From contig NC_087076.1 in the NCBI RefSeq assembly GCF_026151205.1, positions 9,090,902 through 9,154,901 on the forward strand: a stretch of 64,000 bases of DNA, given 5' to 3'. Below are positions 35,301 to 44,768 of the stretch, piece by piece. Position numbers and translations under genes: made by a program. Source of the stretch: Bolinopsis microptera (Eukaryota > Ctenophora > Tentaculata > Lobata > Bolinopsidae). The notes beneath the pieces were generated by a model, which saw nothing but the letters and a program-made list of their open reading frames with translations, ran no database searches and was not told the DNA's origin. Each line of letters opens with the position of its first letter. The stretch's first letter is position 1.

Positions 35301-37270
35301 GACCTCTACAACAGTCTACAGGCAAAGATTCGGGCAAAAGGATGGTCCTGCTTCAGTTTCAAAGTTGGCTGTTGATATTGGAGCAACAAGGAGCAAGGAA
35401 GATCATTGCTGATAATTTCGAGTGTGCTGCTAAGAGGACTGACTTTAGAGGAAGGGAGCTGAAGAACCAGGTGAGGGAGAGTGGGAAGGAAGCAGCGCTG
35501 AGCGCACTATCTTAGATGTAGCTACTAAGTTACTACTAAGCTACTTGTTGGAGTGGTAGTTGGAGTAAGGTATAGGGTGATTTTACAGAGCATTCTAGAG
35601 GAGCCATTTTGGCGATATCTTGTCGCAAATTGCAAGTGAGCAAGTGCTAACATGTATCTTCAAGTGGATCTCGGATCAGATGGTGATCCATTTGTTGGAC
35701 TGCTGGTGCCTGACAAGGAGGCCGTATCGCGATTGAAAGCTTCGAAACGGTTTTAGGTTTGTGGCTGATGATCCTGCTCCAAGAGAGAAAGAGTGTGTGA
35801 GAGGGGGGAAGAAGGGGGAGGGGGAGGGGGGGGGATGGGGGCGCGGTAGAGACAAGGCCAAGGAAGTAGGTCACATTTCTCGTGCGCGTAATGGTTTTGG
35901 CAAATGTTTGGGTTAGAGATTGTGTTAGGTTTAGTGTCGGGGTCAGAGTAAAGTTTTAGGGTTTTGCCTTCGCCGTCAGAGCCACATATATTTTCGTGTT
36001 AAGGCAGTCATGTGATCACTAACGTAGAGTGATTCATCATCGTTCCAACATGAGTGTAAATGTAATTTTCTGAAAGGATCGGTTTGGTATTATGACTAAT
36101 ATGCACTCGATTACTATTATTATTCATTACATGATTCCTCTTAGAAGGAATATAAGGAGTTGTCTCGCTTCCTGTCTCGTAGGCCTGTTCTGTTCATATT
36201 TTATTTAGTCACATCAATAATTGGTCGCAGAGTACTGCAGCAACGATGGAACTGCTTCTTGTATTGCTAGTTTCTGAACATTTTCTATGATCAAAGTTTT
36301 TTATATCCGGTCGCGCAGCGCGTACGCGACGTAACGTACGTACGTACGTACGTAATTTAAATTAAATAAATAATATAATTTGAATTAGATCAGCTAGAAA
36401 ACACAGCCTGCAGTAGCTGTCATATCTTCATTCCTTTTATCAATTATACTTAAGCTTCGTGTCCCCAGGTAAGCCAATATCTAATCCGTAATCGACAGCA
36501 CTGTTAGCACGACCATTCCTTTAAACCTGCGGAACCGTCTGGATTGTTGCTGTGCACCCATATCTGAAATGAAGGCTTTCAAGGCATGACAGTCACACTT
36601 TAAAAAAATGTTAGGCTTCTTTTTTGCCGCCCCTACACTTTTTTTGCCGTCCTCCGGGAGAATTTAACATATAGTGGGGTCTGTGGAGCCGTTTGTTATG
36701 CCATTGTCTTTAAGGTTAGAAGTAGGAATCGTCAAGATAATTGTACCATCTACGAATCACCTTATTGACTGCTCCAGTCAAAGTTTGCTGAGGTTTTGGT
36801 TTCAATACATTGTTTAGCCAGCCCAGCTCAATATTAATTTTGCTCAGATTCTCCATAGATAATAATTTATTTATTCCTCAGATTGCGAACGATGTGAGAC
36901 ACATCATGGAGGCACACACAGCCGCAATTCCGGCACTCCTGGAAATACCATCCAAAGAGCACCCTTATGATCCCGCTAAAGACTCAATATTGAAACGAGC
37001 CAAGGTGAGAAATGTTAAATATTTCTGCAATATTCAGTCATCTCTAGACTGTACTCCAGTGGCGTAACAAAGGGTCCCGCTGTGCAGCGATTTACACATG
37101 GCTAGCCAAGGTTTTAACCTTGAAACGAGCCCAGGATGAATATGAAACAATCCACACATGTCTTAATATTCGGTTATTTTGTGAAAATTACATTAGGGCC
37201 GGCTATTTCGAAACCCTCTGACCCTCTTTCATCTCTGCAGGGTATGTTCAATATCGACGATATGCGATAA
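26306..37270 (+). CDS. ATP6V1F: V-type proton ATPase subunit F, four exons spanning 11 kb
   Basis: Exons 26306-26441, 32335-32417, 36882-37004 and 37241-37270 join in phase to 372 nt. Starting at the second in-frame ATG (26321) gives 118 aa, matching the usual ~119 aa; the first ATG adds five residues. Subunit F belongs to the V1 sector central stalk, coupling ATP hydrolysis to proton pumping into endosomes, lysosomes and vesicles. Diagnostic segments are [18 protein letters not shown] and PNFLVV (exon 1), [10 protein letters not shown] (exon 2), [15 protein letters not shown] (exon 3) and the tail GMFNIDDMR. Intron 1 (5893 bp) contains two complete minus-strand genes. Intron 2 (4464 bp) contains a TIR transposon and a 30-bp minisatellite. 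Confidence 0.95.
26442..27011. other. Intronic sequence of ATP6V1F upstream of nested genes
   Basis: AT-rich; forms the start of intron 1 and the 3' flank of the nested transporter. Nothing recognised. Confidence 0.4.
27012..28875 (-). CDS. SV2/SVOP-like major facilitator transporter, nested in ATP6V1F; one base inserted
   Basis: Three exons on the minus strand: 28875-28767, 28558-28385 and 28160-27012. Phases agree and the product is about 476 aa once one extra base is discounted. A short acidic cytosolic N-terminus ([10 protein letters not shown]) precedes [11 protein letters not shown] and LRCEWNLS, typical of SV2/SVOP and related transporters. The MFS loop 2-3 motif [11 protein letters not shown] crosses the exon 2-3 join, MPESPRYL follows TM6, and [14 protein letters not shown] lies before TM11. 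About 12 membrane helices fit. The substrate is unknown, probably an organic solute. The frame breaks at a GGGG run on the plus strand (27217-27220) inside PESFP: removing one base restores the frame to the natural stop. That suggests a homopolymer error. Confidence 0.88.
28191..28350. repeat. Short direct duplications in the transporter intron
   Basis: TTAATACTTCACCATTAACT is duplicated with a 24-bp period near 28176-28225. A second block, AATGTATAAACGTGTACATG ACACT..ACAATGTA, is duplicated at about 28287-28345. Confidence 0.75.
28924..28997 (+). repeat. GTTACCAATGTGTTACCAGG tandem repeat
   Basis: About four alternating units of GTTACCAATGTG and GTTACCAGG lie some 50 bp upstream of the transporter ATG, in its probable 5' UTR or promoter. 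Confidence 0.75.
29000..29605. other. Spacer between the two nested genes
   Basis: AT-rich. Near 29550-29625 a short degenerate repeat of CTCAGCAAGTT appears four times and runs into the end of the sulfatase gene. No other feature seen. Confidence 0.45.
29606..31186 (-). CDS. Arylsulfatase B-like sulfatase, intronless, nested in ATP6V1F
   Basis: A 526-codon intact single exon. Residues 1-22 are a signal peptide ([14 protein letters not shown] core). The sulfatase fold starts at [15 protein letters not shown], with metal-binding Asp33/34. [18 protein letters not shown] holds Cys71, the residue converted to formylglycine; GVGKWHLG (residues 123-130) is sulfatase signature 2; DN at 286-287 and Lys307 complete the expected active site. 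PICTPTRG and GLQHGVIGP resemble ARSB (N-acetylgalactosamine-4-sulfatase). The enzyme should hydrolyse sulfate esters of glycans in lysosomes or outside the cell; exact substrate cannot be read from sequence. Absence of introns beside intron-rich neighbours may reflect retroposition or intron loss. An array of TGACGT motifs lies about 200-320 bp upstream. Confidence 0.92.
   Translation of the reverse strand: MITRIGKVPVLFLLLLELVTALKQPNIVLMLADDLGWGDVPWHDAPTIAPTLLDLAKSGTVFDRYYVQPICTPTRGALMTGKYPSRLGLQHGVIGPDTPYGLPLNETTLLPSYMRKLGYSTHGVGKWHLGHCSWGHTPVKRGFDSFYGYFNGATDYYTKEMGSFNGESGFDFRHNTVKSDGSVDDEVLWSTNTTYSSYLYTQQAKKVISDHDKSKPLFLYLPMQNPHFPAEVPSQYYDMYEGVVKDETRRTLLAMVSALDDTVKAVVDTLKDTGLWENTVFIFFADNGGMLGRFSIGQINYPLRGGKATYWEGGIRSASFINSPLLKGGDVNSELMHVTDWLPTITHIGACGVESSNCTGPTFEGIDGVNQWRAIVGESKTERSEFLVNYDQTDNNAAIRMGKWKLLQGHQLPGPWVPPPNINYKQYKEHMAKAVGDPWELEYGREMSRGSKLRTHLKDRIQLYDVESDPYERNEVSKDNPEVVKMMLERLQIHKDKAVEPGNKDSDPRGNPNYFGGVWTPWLETC
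31393..31504 (+). repeat. Eight 14-bp repeats GTACAATCTATGAC
   Basis: Eight near-identical head-to-tail units, each creating a TGACGTAC junction that contains an ATF/CREB-type TGACGT core. They sit upstream of the minus-strand sulfatase ATG (31186). Degenerate copies continue to about 31545. Confidence 0.85.
31505..32334. other. Remainder of ATP6V1F intron 1
   Basis: AT-rich intronic DNA up to the exon 2 acceptor (TTTTCTAG, ending at 32334). No gene recognised. Confidence 0.5.
32455..33749. mobile_element. TIR DNA transposon, copy B, inside ATP6V1F intron 2
   Basis: Same family as 14674-16340. Its ends are poly-G plus TTGCAACGACCATTAATG and the inverse, with GTCATTAATG arrays inside both. 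It begins 37 bp after the exon 2 splice donor. Flanking CTCCTCC on both sides (32448-32454; 33749-33755, sharing one C with the terminus) suggests a 7-8 bp target duplication. The terminal G/C runs are longer than in copy A (about 23 G on the left, 12 C on the right). The internal region lacks the ~330-bp segment of copy A and keeps one open frame. Confidence 0.85.
32619..33098 (+). CDS. Open frame of transposon copy B, unknown product
   Basis: A 159-codon frame rich in Lys, Arg and Ser ([34 protein letters not shown]). It resembles no transposase I know. In copy A the corresponding region is broken by small indels. It may be a remnant of the element's own gene or of captured host sequence, or a chance frame; coding status is doubtful. 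Confidence 0.2.
   Translation: MSKKFTIMITLYHFYKVSHSPLHRLPESRLRKRINIRRSKFFGTGCFEGSVPYQPGCKNSSKPCQRRTIRKGDSLSSTFVPKKAKRPLRCLGTILSMSVSASKKGNCRSRRIPAASICPYHDDSARFWVKTAEGRVLNCKRIVLSNPRKRSAFLLSDSD
34016..34165 (+). repeat. 30-bp minisatellite, five units
   Basis: Five near-perfect copies of a 30-bp unit (starts AGCAGTACTGGCACAGCAAC) in ATP6V1F intron 2. Because 30 is a multiple of three the array stays open in several frames, producing apparent repeat proteins that I do not consider real. Confidence 0.9.
34166..36881. other. Remainder of ATP6V1F intron 2
   Basis: No gene supported. Notable items are a purine-rich G-run tract at about 35797-35842 (several GGGG runs) and an ACGT repeat near 36323. 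A 125-codon minus-strand frame at 34960-35337 shows no recognisable domain and is probably chance. Confidence 0.45.
36306..36354. repeat. Self-complementary GCGC/(ACGT)n tract
   Basis: GCGCAGCGCGTACGCGACGT is followed by five ACGT units (GTAACGTACGTACGTACGTACGTAA in part). It is a CpG-dense, palindromic microsatellite in otherwise AT-rich intron. Confidence 0.75.
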
Positions 37271-38081
37271 AAGGTAGTGAGATCCAAGTTAGCCTGAATG
37301 AGATATTGTACAAAGAACAGACTTTAATTGTGCATTTAAGAGACTCAAAAACAATATTATCAATCAATTCTCGAATATTCTAAAATCCATTTGGGTGCTG
37401 TTTATTATTCTTAAGTTAATTTCTGATTAATTTCCAATGTTTAGATCTATAAAAAGTGTTGAAGCAGCTGGTCTGCCTATTTTTGTAGCTTGTATGTTAA
37501 TTTCAATTGATTTCCTTACTTCAGCAATACAATTTATTTATTGGTAACTGGCACTCACTTTATGTTGAGCGATTATAAAGCAATTTGTTTACTGTTCAAT
37601 TCCAGTATCATATTCCTTATGAATAGTGTGGCGTAGTTAAAGGATGCTAACTCTGCTATAAGTAGATGGCCCCTAAGGAGTAAGGACACGTTCGTTTCAT
37701 AGTGTGACAAAGTTGACCACACTGCTTTTTGATAGGATTACTAATATTTACCAATATCCTCAAATGAACGTGTCCGTAAACGGACTTCATCTAATTATTG
37801 TGATCCGATTCCACCATCATGATACTATGATACTGATTGAACTACCCAACTACTAGTTACATAAGCAACGACAAGGATAAGGAACTATATATCTATCTCG
37901 AACAGTCAACAGAGGTTTATAATAGTAAACGGATAAACGCGGCCGAGTTTCTCGCTTTGTAGGCGACTGCCATATTTCCCATCTGAAACTGGGTTAAATT
38001 TTATACACATAACACGCACGTGTTTATCGTCTGTACTGGTTTTATACATGTAATATTGTGGTCTAACTTCAAGTTCTTTAT
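37271..38081. other. 3' flank of ATP6V1F, convergent with the next gene
   Basis: Convergent 3' region between ATP6V1F (+) and the 38082-38897 gene (-). It contains a 92-bp inverted-repeat element listed separately; nothing else recognised. Confidence 0.5.
37684..37775. mobile_element. 92-bp miniature inverted-repeat element
   Basis: Ends GGACACGTTCGTTT and AAATGAACGTGTCC pair with one mismatch. GTAA flanks both sides (37680-37683 and 37776-37779) as a candidate 4-bp target duplication. It has no coding capacity. Confidence 0.65.
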
Positions 38082-38897
38082 TCAATTATCCCACAGAAAA
38101 AATCTTTTAAAAACCGTTCGTGGGAGTCCCCATACTCCCAGAAATATCCACCTAGCGAAGCAATAAATAGTTCGTTGTTCTACCTTTTGACTGTCACGTT
38201 TCGGAGTTGGATTTGTTTCCAATGTCTGATATTGACCACAAAGATTGTCGTGCTTTTTTTCTTCATTCAGAATTCTGAATTCATCATTCAAGTAGTCTAT
38301 TTCTGCGTTGGCCTTCTGTAAGAGTATCGAAATTCTAGAAATTTCATCCACGAGAAGAGTGCACTTCTGACACTCCGTGTTTTTAAGGATATCACATTGA
38401 ACTGCCACGTGTTTGGTCCTTTGTCTCGAACAAAATGTGCTGTAAATACCTCCGACATATTTCTCGTCGTCCGTTATGTTTGGGATCATTCGGAGTTCCC
38501 CCTCCGGTGAGATATCCGTGATGTCAATATCAAATGTATCGCTATCTGTCGCCGTGACATCAAATAACCTTCGTTGACATAGGACGCTCTCGTCGTACTC
38601 TACACTGGTTGTTGGTGACATAATTTCTTGAAATATGGTGGAGGCCCCAAGTTTATTCTCTGATCCGCAGGATTCAAGACTATCCCACTGTTTTAAATTC
38701 GTCAAACTTGCTGGTCTCCTCAGCTCGCTTTCCTCCATTATTGTGTACAATAGCCTTTCAGTGTGGGGACTTTCTTTCTCACCCTCGGAGATTGTCGTGT
38801 ATTTACAAGATTGTTCCACATCTATTAACTCACTTAGGTCTAGTTCTATAGGCTCGCCGGAAAAACTTGTTATCTGCATCTCCTCGTTCTCCTCCAT
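38082..38897 (-). CDS. Unrecognised acidic coiled-coil protein with hydrophobic C-terminus
   Basis: One open frame of 271 codons starting MEENEEMQITSFSG. I do not recognise the family. Residues 1-160 are acidic and Ser/Thr-rich (IELDLSELIDVEQS, DSDTFDIDITDISPEGEL). Residues about 178-225 hold a CxxC (ECQKC) followed by a heptad-like helix (LVDEISRISILLQKANAEIDYLNDEF, read in parts). The last ~30 residues are hydrophobic and aromatic with flanking Arg (YCFARWIFLGVWGLP), resembling a tail anchor or amphipathic membrane segment. The frame may continue in other exons, since the end is not conserved with anything I know. A decayed copy of its coiled-coil part lies at 41690-42000, which shows that at least this portion has been duplicated. 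Confidence 0.6.
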   Translation of the reverse strand: MEENEEMQITSFSGEPIELDLSELIDVEQSCKYTTISEGEKESPHTERLLYTIMEESELRRPASLTNLKQWDSLESCGSENKLGASTIFQEIMSPTTSVEYDESVLCQRRLFDVTATDSDTFDIDITDISPEGELRMIPNITDDEKYVGGIYSTFCSRQRTKHVAVQCDILKNTECQKCTLLVDEISRISILLQKANAEIDYLNDEFRILNEEKKHDNLCGQYQTLETNPTPKRDSQKVEQRTIYCFARWIFLGVWGLPRTVFKRFFLWDN

Positions 38898-41689
38898 TTT
38901 TATTTAGTATCCAAATTTTTCTTACTTCTGATTTCTCCCTCGATAATTGTTTTGGTAACAAAACATAGCAACGGGTTTTTACTTCCTAGTCAGCTTAATT
39001 AGCTAAAATACTTGTTAGGTGTTAATGGAATTATAATCACTCCAAAATAATGTACTGCCGATTATGATGTAGCTGTGCTGATCACGATTGGCAAATCGCC
39101 AGAACTTCAAATATGTGGATAAAAATATGTGGAAAATTAAGCAATACAAGTTTAGTCGCGTGTAATGTATATTCATTGGTCGATCGAAATGATGATACAA
39201 AATGATGTAGAAAGGACGGTTGAATGATGCGATATTTGGTCAATAAACTACAATTTGCGGATTTTCTCTATCTCTATTCACTATTATAATTACTTAACAA
39301 GCATATCTGTATACTTGTTTAGTTTACAAACGTTAGCAAAGAGAATCCACAGTTTGTATTGACGGAATGCAGTATTGTGCAATTTAGTTCTTTCAACCGA
39401 CTTTTGAACCAACCTTTCAATCTAAAATGAATACGCTATTTAGCTATACTAACTAAAGGTGCTATCTTATTCTATTCAATAAAGTTGTTTCATTTATAGT
39501 ATGAATTTCGATATTCATATAAATGTAAAAACAAAGCTTCCTGAAATCGAACTAAAAATGGGAGATGGCGTATTAAAAATAAAATACGATACAAGGTAGA
39601 AAATCCGAAGTGCATGGATTTCGTGCAACAAAGTTGATAATACAGATGTATATATAGACAGCTTGACGTTACAAAGGATTCACATCATTCTAAAATGTAT
39701 AAATAAGTTCGATCGAGCGACAAAATGCTTATAGTGAGAGAGGAAATTGAAAAGTAACGTGTCAAAATGGAGGAGTTACAATTGGAGTTATGATTTCCCT
39801 GCTTTTCATTATTTCGTAAACATGACATGCAGCTAAGTAAAATATACTCGATGACGCTTTATATATGATACATATTATATGTTATATACTCTTTATATAC
39901 TCTATAAATATATTGTATGAAGCAATTCTGGCATTCTATCGCATGGAGTTGAACTAATGAGTATACTTGAGATTTGAGATTTCCTAAAAATACAGTACGG
40001 AACATTCATACATTTCGTGGCTGACATTTTTGGCGCATGAATAAAGCAAGTCCTACGAATGATATAGCAAATATCTATTACTGTTTAGGAATCAAGTATC
40101 GACCTTAAGGTAAAAATGAGGTACTGGTAGCTAATGTCAAGAATACGGTTAAAATCAACACTCAGAGCTCTGCCTCTAGTAATACAATATGACTGTTAAA
40201 AGGGTAAAATGATAAGGTATTACAACTAGTTGTACACTGTACAAATACAAAAGGGAGGTTCATAATAACAAAATATTGTTAAGTTATTGCTACCTCCGGC
40301 TTATCTGTGATCTGTTGTTCCCAAGGTCCATTAACTACCAAACTAATTTTGGAGCTTCAAGTTCAACTCGAACAGGAAACACTGGCACAGGCCACGCCCA
40401 TATTTTATGATTGTGAGTGATTATTATTAGTGATTATGAGTGCATATATCTGATATCGCACACTGTACAATATATTCGCTCATAATCACTAAATAACATC
40501 AACAAACTCACTTTATCGTTTAATAAAATTTGATCGTGCACATACATTAAACACGAATATTTATCAACAAATTTACTTAAAATTAACCCTAACTCTCGTA
40601 TGTATAGACCTTAAAGTTACATCAAAAGTATCTAAGCTTTTTATTCAGCCTAAGTTTGTACTTCCTACAGTAGTAGCAGGCTCAGAGGTACAACCTCAGA
40701 GGTACAACCTCAGAGGAACAACCTCAGAGGCACAACCTGGACTCTAAATAATGTGATTTGCCGGGGCATCTGCAATCCTCTACGATTATAGGTCCCCTAT
40801 ATGATAAGATTCATCGTTTTGGTGATGAATCGTGTCATCCAGCAGTGAGAGTGCTTGGTGCCAATGTTTCCTTTCAGCTATCACGTACAAGTTACAGTGA
40901 TCATAGTTGAATTCCTTTTCTCAAATATTTGTTTTAACAGTGTATCTGTAGAAAAAACTGGCAAATTTCAGTCATCATCTATTTTTGCAGCTAATCTCAT
41001 CACCTCAGACTCAAATGAAGTTAAGCTAGCTACATTGAGCTGTTGCATCATATTTTTACTCCTCGCTCCACATGAGGCTTATGTAATTTTTCAGAGCGTT
41101 TAAAGAAAAAATGTATACTATAACTGTTAAAACGGTTAGACTTTAATATATCAAATTCGGTGGACTGAAAGATCAGCAAAGAAGGGCGCGATTGGATTTC
41201 ACCCACTCTTCGAAGTTTCATACAGTATAAACCTTTTTTATGTAGCTCTTGTTGCATTTAAGCTCAATTAAAATTATATAATAATTTAAACAAACTACCA
41301 TTACGAAGTTCTGAACAAAATTAAACAGCACAGTGCCGCTATAAATGCCCTACAGAAAATCTGATAAGTCCACAATAACGTTAACAAGTAATAAATAATT
41401 CGCTGGACTTATTCGTATAATTATTATACTTAATATAGTAAACAATATTATTCAATGTTGCGTGATTACGTAGCTAAGTTACATTAACTTCCTTTGTTCT
41501 TTGACAAACCGAAATTGTTTCGGCCATTTCAAGTCTTATGATATAATTATAATTCAATAAACTCTGGTTCTGTAATAAAACTATAAAACGAATAAACGCA
41601 CTTTTTAATGCATTCAAGCTCAATTAAAGTTTAAAATATAGTTTTTGATCTGTTTTAAATATCTGATATAATTGACCTCTTATGCGATT
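38898..41689. other. Long AT-rich intergenic stretch
   Basis: No gene recognised in about 2.8 kb. An imperfect inverted repeat AGTGATTATGAGTG / CGCTCATAATCACT occurs at about 40427-40490, and a short tandem repeat at 40679-40740. Confidence 0.45.
40679..40740 (+). repeat. 14-bp tandem repeat (CTCAGAGGTACAAC)
   Basis: Four units with single-base variation in the middle (GGTACA, GGAACA, GGCACA). Confidence 0.8.
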
Positions 41690-42000
41690 CATGCCGTGCC
41701 TTTTTTCTTCATGCAGAATCCTGAATTCATCATTCAGACATTCATGTAGTCTATTTCTGTGTTGGCCTTCTGGAAGTGTAATAGTTTCAAAATTCCAACT
41801 GCAAGAACAAAGAATTTCGAGGTGGTTACACTACAGTCCACACACGATCAATTACTCCTACAGTACAGTGTACTTGTACCAGTAACCATTTCGAATGAAA
41901 AGTGTGGCACTTGACTCGTGTTCGATCATTTTAGCCTTAGGCCTGCTGAACTTAGGCCTGCAGAATATTTACAATTCCGCCACTATATTTTCTATGATAA
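41690..42000 (-). pseudogene. Decayed partial copy of the 38082-38897 gene
   Basis: The plus-strand sequence near 41698-41790 (TTTTTTCTTCATGCAGAATC, GAATTCATCATTCA, GTAGTCTATTTCTGTGTTGG, CCTTCTG) closely matches 38255-38320 of the coiled-coil gene, in the same orientation, with small insertions that destroy the frame. Weaker similarity continues to about 41990, opposite 38400-38470. No open frame remains. Confidence 0.65.
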
Positions 42001-43250
42001 TGAGTGGGATCCGTGCATGATGGCGATCAGCCGTACTTTGAATGCTTGTAAAATGCATGATAGCTCGGTCAAACTGCAATTTCAACTATAAAATCCGAGC
42101 TGAAACTGTACAAACTAAAGTTAAACCACACTAACATTTAATTATAATTAACAGAAATAACGGCCAGTGCTCGAGAATTGTGATTAGTCCTGTAAATCAC
42201 CACTATGCACTATAATTTTGTAATGGTGCCCACGTGTTATATATACAGGCACAGCTGTATCATTACCACAGCTACAGTGCGAACTGTGTCATCACATAGG
42301 ATGTGTTCGTACACTTCTCTCATATTGATATACTTATAGTGAAGTGTAAGAGTAATGTACAGATTTGAGATTCAAAATTATGATTGGACAGAAATGGTAA
42401 GCGGGCATTGCCATTATTATGAATATCAGAAAGGGCAAATTGCTGAAATAAGGCCGTTCATGAAAAGGGCCGATATTAGAAACACTTAACAAAAGTCAAA
42501 CATATCTTCCCTTATCTGTATTTATCATGGATAGTTTTAACAAATAGCAAACAATTGATTTGTATAACTATATGAAAGTAATTCAATGGATGAAATATAC
42601 AGGTGCGCCTATTCAAAAGACTTGTTATTCCTGCCCCTGTGATTGCCTGCAGTAGTGCAGTAACAAACACAATACACATCACAACGACACATACGGTTAT
42701 CAGGTTCGGTTTCTCATTCTGAATTTAATTCCAACAATTCACTATTAAATTGGTCCGATTGTGGGTCCGTATACTTGTTACATATATGACAGTTGTTGAT
42801 TCATATCGGACCAAGTGCCATGGTTTATTGTGTTTTTTTTTTCAGTTTGGACAGTACATACCTTCTGCGGAGACTGTAACAGAAATATAACTTTTGAAGA
42901 AACTTTGAAAACTCAAAAAACATACTTTTAGTTAATTGCACAAATTAAAGTAAAATGAGTTATAAATATAGCTACATACTGATTTTAACAAAAATTGAGG
43001 CGTATGGAAATAACATTGGCACTGAATATCGTGGTTTTAGTTTTACCGACAGGTCCCTTTTTTACGGATATCTTCTTTGCGAGGAAAATAATTACGATAC
43101 TGTCTTGCCCAACTTAAAAGAAAAAAATATTCCAATGCAAAAAAAACGTGTACCAATCTTGACCAGATCCAGAAGGAGGTGTGGTGAAATCAAAGACGGG
43201 TTCCAAATAATTGGAAGTGCAAGATTGTGCTTGTAAGCCCAGGAACTGAA
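42001..43250. other. AT-rich intergenic stretch
   Basis: A 93-codon frame at 42955-43236 shows no recognisable domain and I do not call it a gene. Nothing else is supported. Confidence 0.4.
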
Positions 43251-43494
43251 AATCAGGCTGTAGGACTGGAGCGGGGGACTGTAGAGCGGACTTGGTCGGA
43301 AGTAGGACCCTAGAGCGGAGTCAAATCGCCAGGGTAGGACTCGTCTCTAGAGCGGAACTCTAGAGCGGTTAGAAATTTGAGAGTAAAGTTAGTTTTTAAG
43401 ATTGAGTTATGTTTTTTAATCAATGATTAAATTTAATAACAGTTGTCACATAATGATGATAAAATTGATAAAACTTATCATATATCTTGTCAAG

Positions 43495-43603
43495 ATAGAG
43501 ATAATAGAGCTAGATTATCAACACGTAACAAAAACTGCACTCAAGATATTATCTTGAGTGCAGTTTTTGTTACGTGTTGATAATCTAGCTCTATTATCTC
43601 TAT
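43495..43603. repeat. Perfect palindrome, 54-bp arms, 1-nt spacer
   Basis: 43495-43548 is the exact reverse complement of 43550-43603, centred on T43549 (TCAAGATATTATCTTGA). It lies 70 bp upstream of the ATG of the broken ORF1-like gene. Such a perfect inverted repeat should extrude as a cruciform or, if transcribed, form a long hairpin RNA. Confidence 0.95.
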
Positions 43604-43672
43604 TTTATCGCTACATTACAACTGCCATTGTGCTGGTACTGTGTTTTTACTTTATACAAGTACAAGTACACG

Positions 43673-44547
43673 ATGGAGGAAATGGATACTCTACAAAGAT
43701 TGTCATTTTACTCTACCTGCATTACCGAAGAGAATGAGGACTATAACGGTTGGATCACTAAACTGTTGGAAGCTACGGACTGTGACAACAAATCAGAGTT
43801 TTCAGTTGAAACGTTCAAAAAAGCCAGTGAAGTCAGTTTTAGTAAAACTTTTGTATTTTGCGTATCAGACTTCCAGTGGTCATATAAGTACGTATCTGGA
43901 TATCAAGAAAGATATGGAGGAGTTGAAGAGCGATCTTATCCGATCGCAAAGCAGTTATCAAGCTGCAGGCTGAACTTCTGGAAATCAAATCGAAGCAGTT
44001 GGAATCCGTGCACTCCACCGTCAAGACCACCGTTCAAGACACTGTCCAAGCTGAGATGAAGTTATACAGTCAAGCTGTGTCTAAAACTGCACCTGTGCTT
44101 ACAGAAGAGAGTTTGAAAAAGGTTGTACAGAATGCTGTATCGGAAGAGGATCGTAGTAGGAATGTGCTCATCTTTGGTTTGAAGGAGACTGATGAAGAGA
44201 AACTGTGCGATAAAGTTGACATGATTTTTCAGCAGATTGATGAAAAACCACGTTTTGCAGCTATCCGGGTTGGGAGGAAATCAGCCGACAAGACGAGACC
44301 AGTCAAAGTTTCGCTAGGTAATTCTAGTACCGTTCATCAGATATTAGTAAATGCCAAAAAATTGAGACTGTGTGAAGATCACAAAACTGTTTTCATATCT
44401 CCAGATCGATCACCTGAAGATCGAGCTATCCATCAGCGGTTGGTCTTGGAAATGAAACAGATAGCCAAAGAAGACACAAAAAAACATTATTATATCAGAA
44501 GTGGTAATATTTGTAGTGAGGACAAGTTGGTAGAGAGTGATACATAA
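43673..44547 (+). pseudogene. LINE ORF1-like protein gene, frame-broken
   Basis: The first frame starts at ATG 43673 (MEEMDTLQRLSFY); a second frame carries DIKKDMEELKSDLI, and a third (from about 43960) runs LQAELLEIKSKQLESVHSTV through NVLIFGLKETDEE, AAIRVGRKSADKTRPVKVSL and VFISPDRSPEDRAIHQRLV to a stop at 44547. The order coiled coil, then RRM-like NVLIFGL fold with a basic C-terminal domain, is that of ORF1-type RNA-binding proteins of LINEs and their domesticated relatives. A 45-bp GT-AG segment at 43832-43876 does not rescue all the frame changes, so I call it broken. No reverse transcriptase follows. Confidence 0.55.
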
Positions 44548-44768
44548 TAATGAGTGATATACGTCCATAAGTTTTTACCGTGTTTTCCAAAACATGTCAA
44601 ATAAGTACTTTTGGTTTTTATATTTGTTACTAGTATATTCATATATTGAGTATCTAGTTTTGGATTATATCGCGAGGCCAGCCGCTTTGACATCGGCAAT
44701 CTTTATTTTTTATTTGGATTGTTGATATAAGCGGGATAAAAATGCTCAATTTCATTTCATTTCATACA

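Noticed and set aside
34960-35337. 125-codon minus-strand frame in ATP6V1F intron 2
   Set aside because: No domain, AT-driven composition, and no splice partners recognised.
42955-43236. 93-codon plus-strand frame before the composite transposon
   Set aside because: No homology recognised and it lies in AT-rich repeat surroundings.
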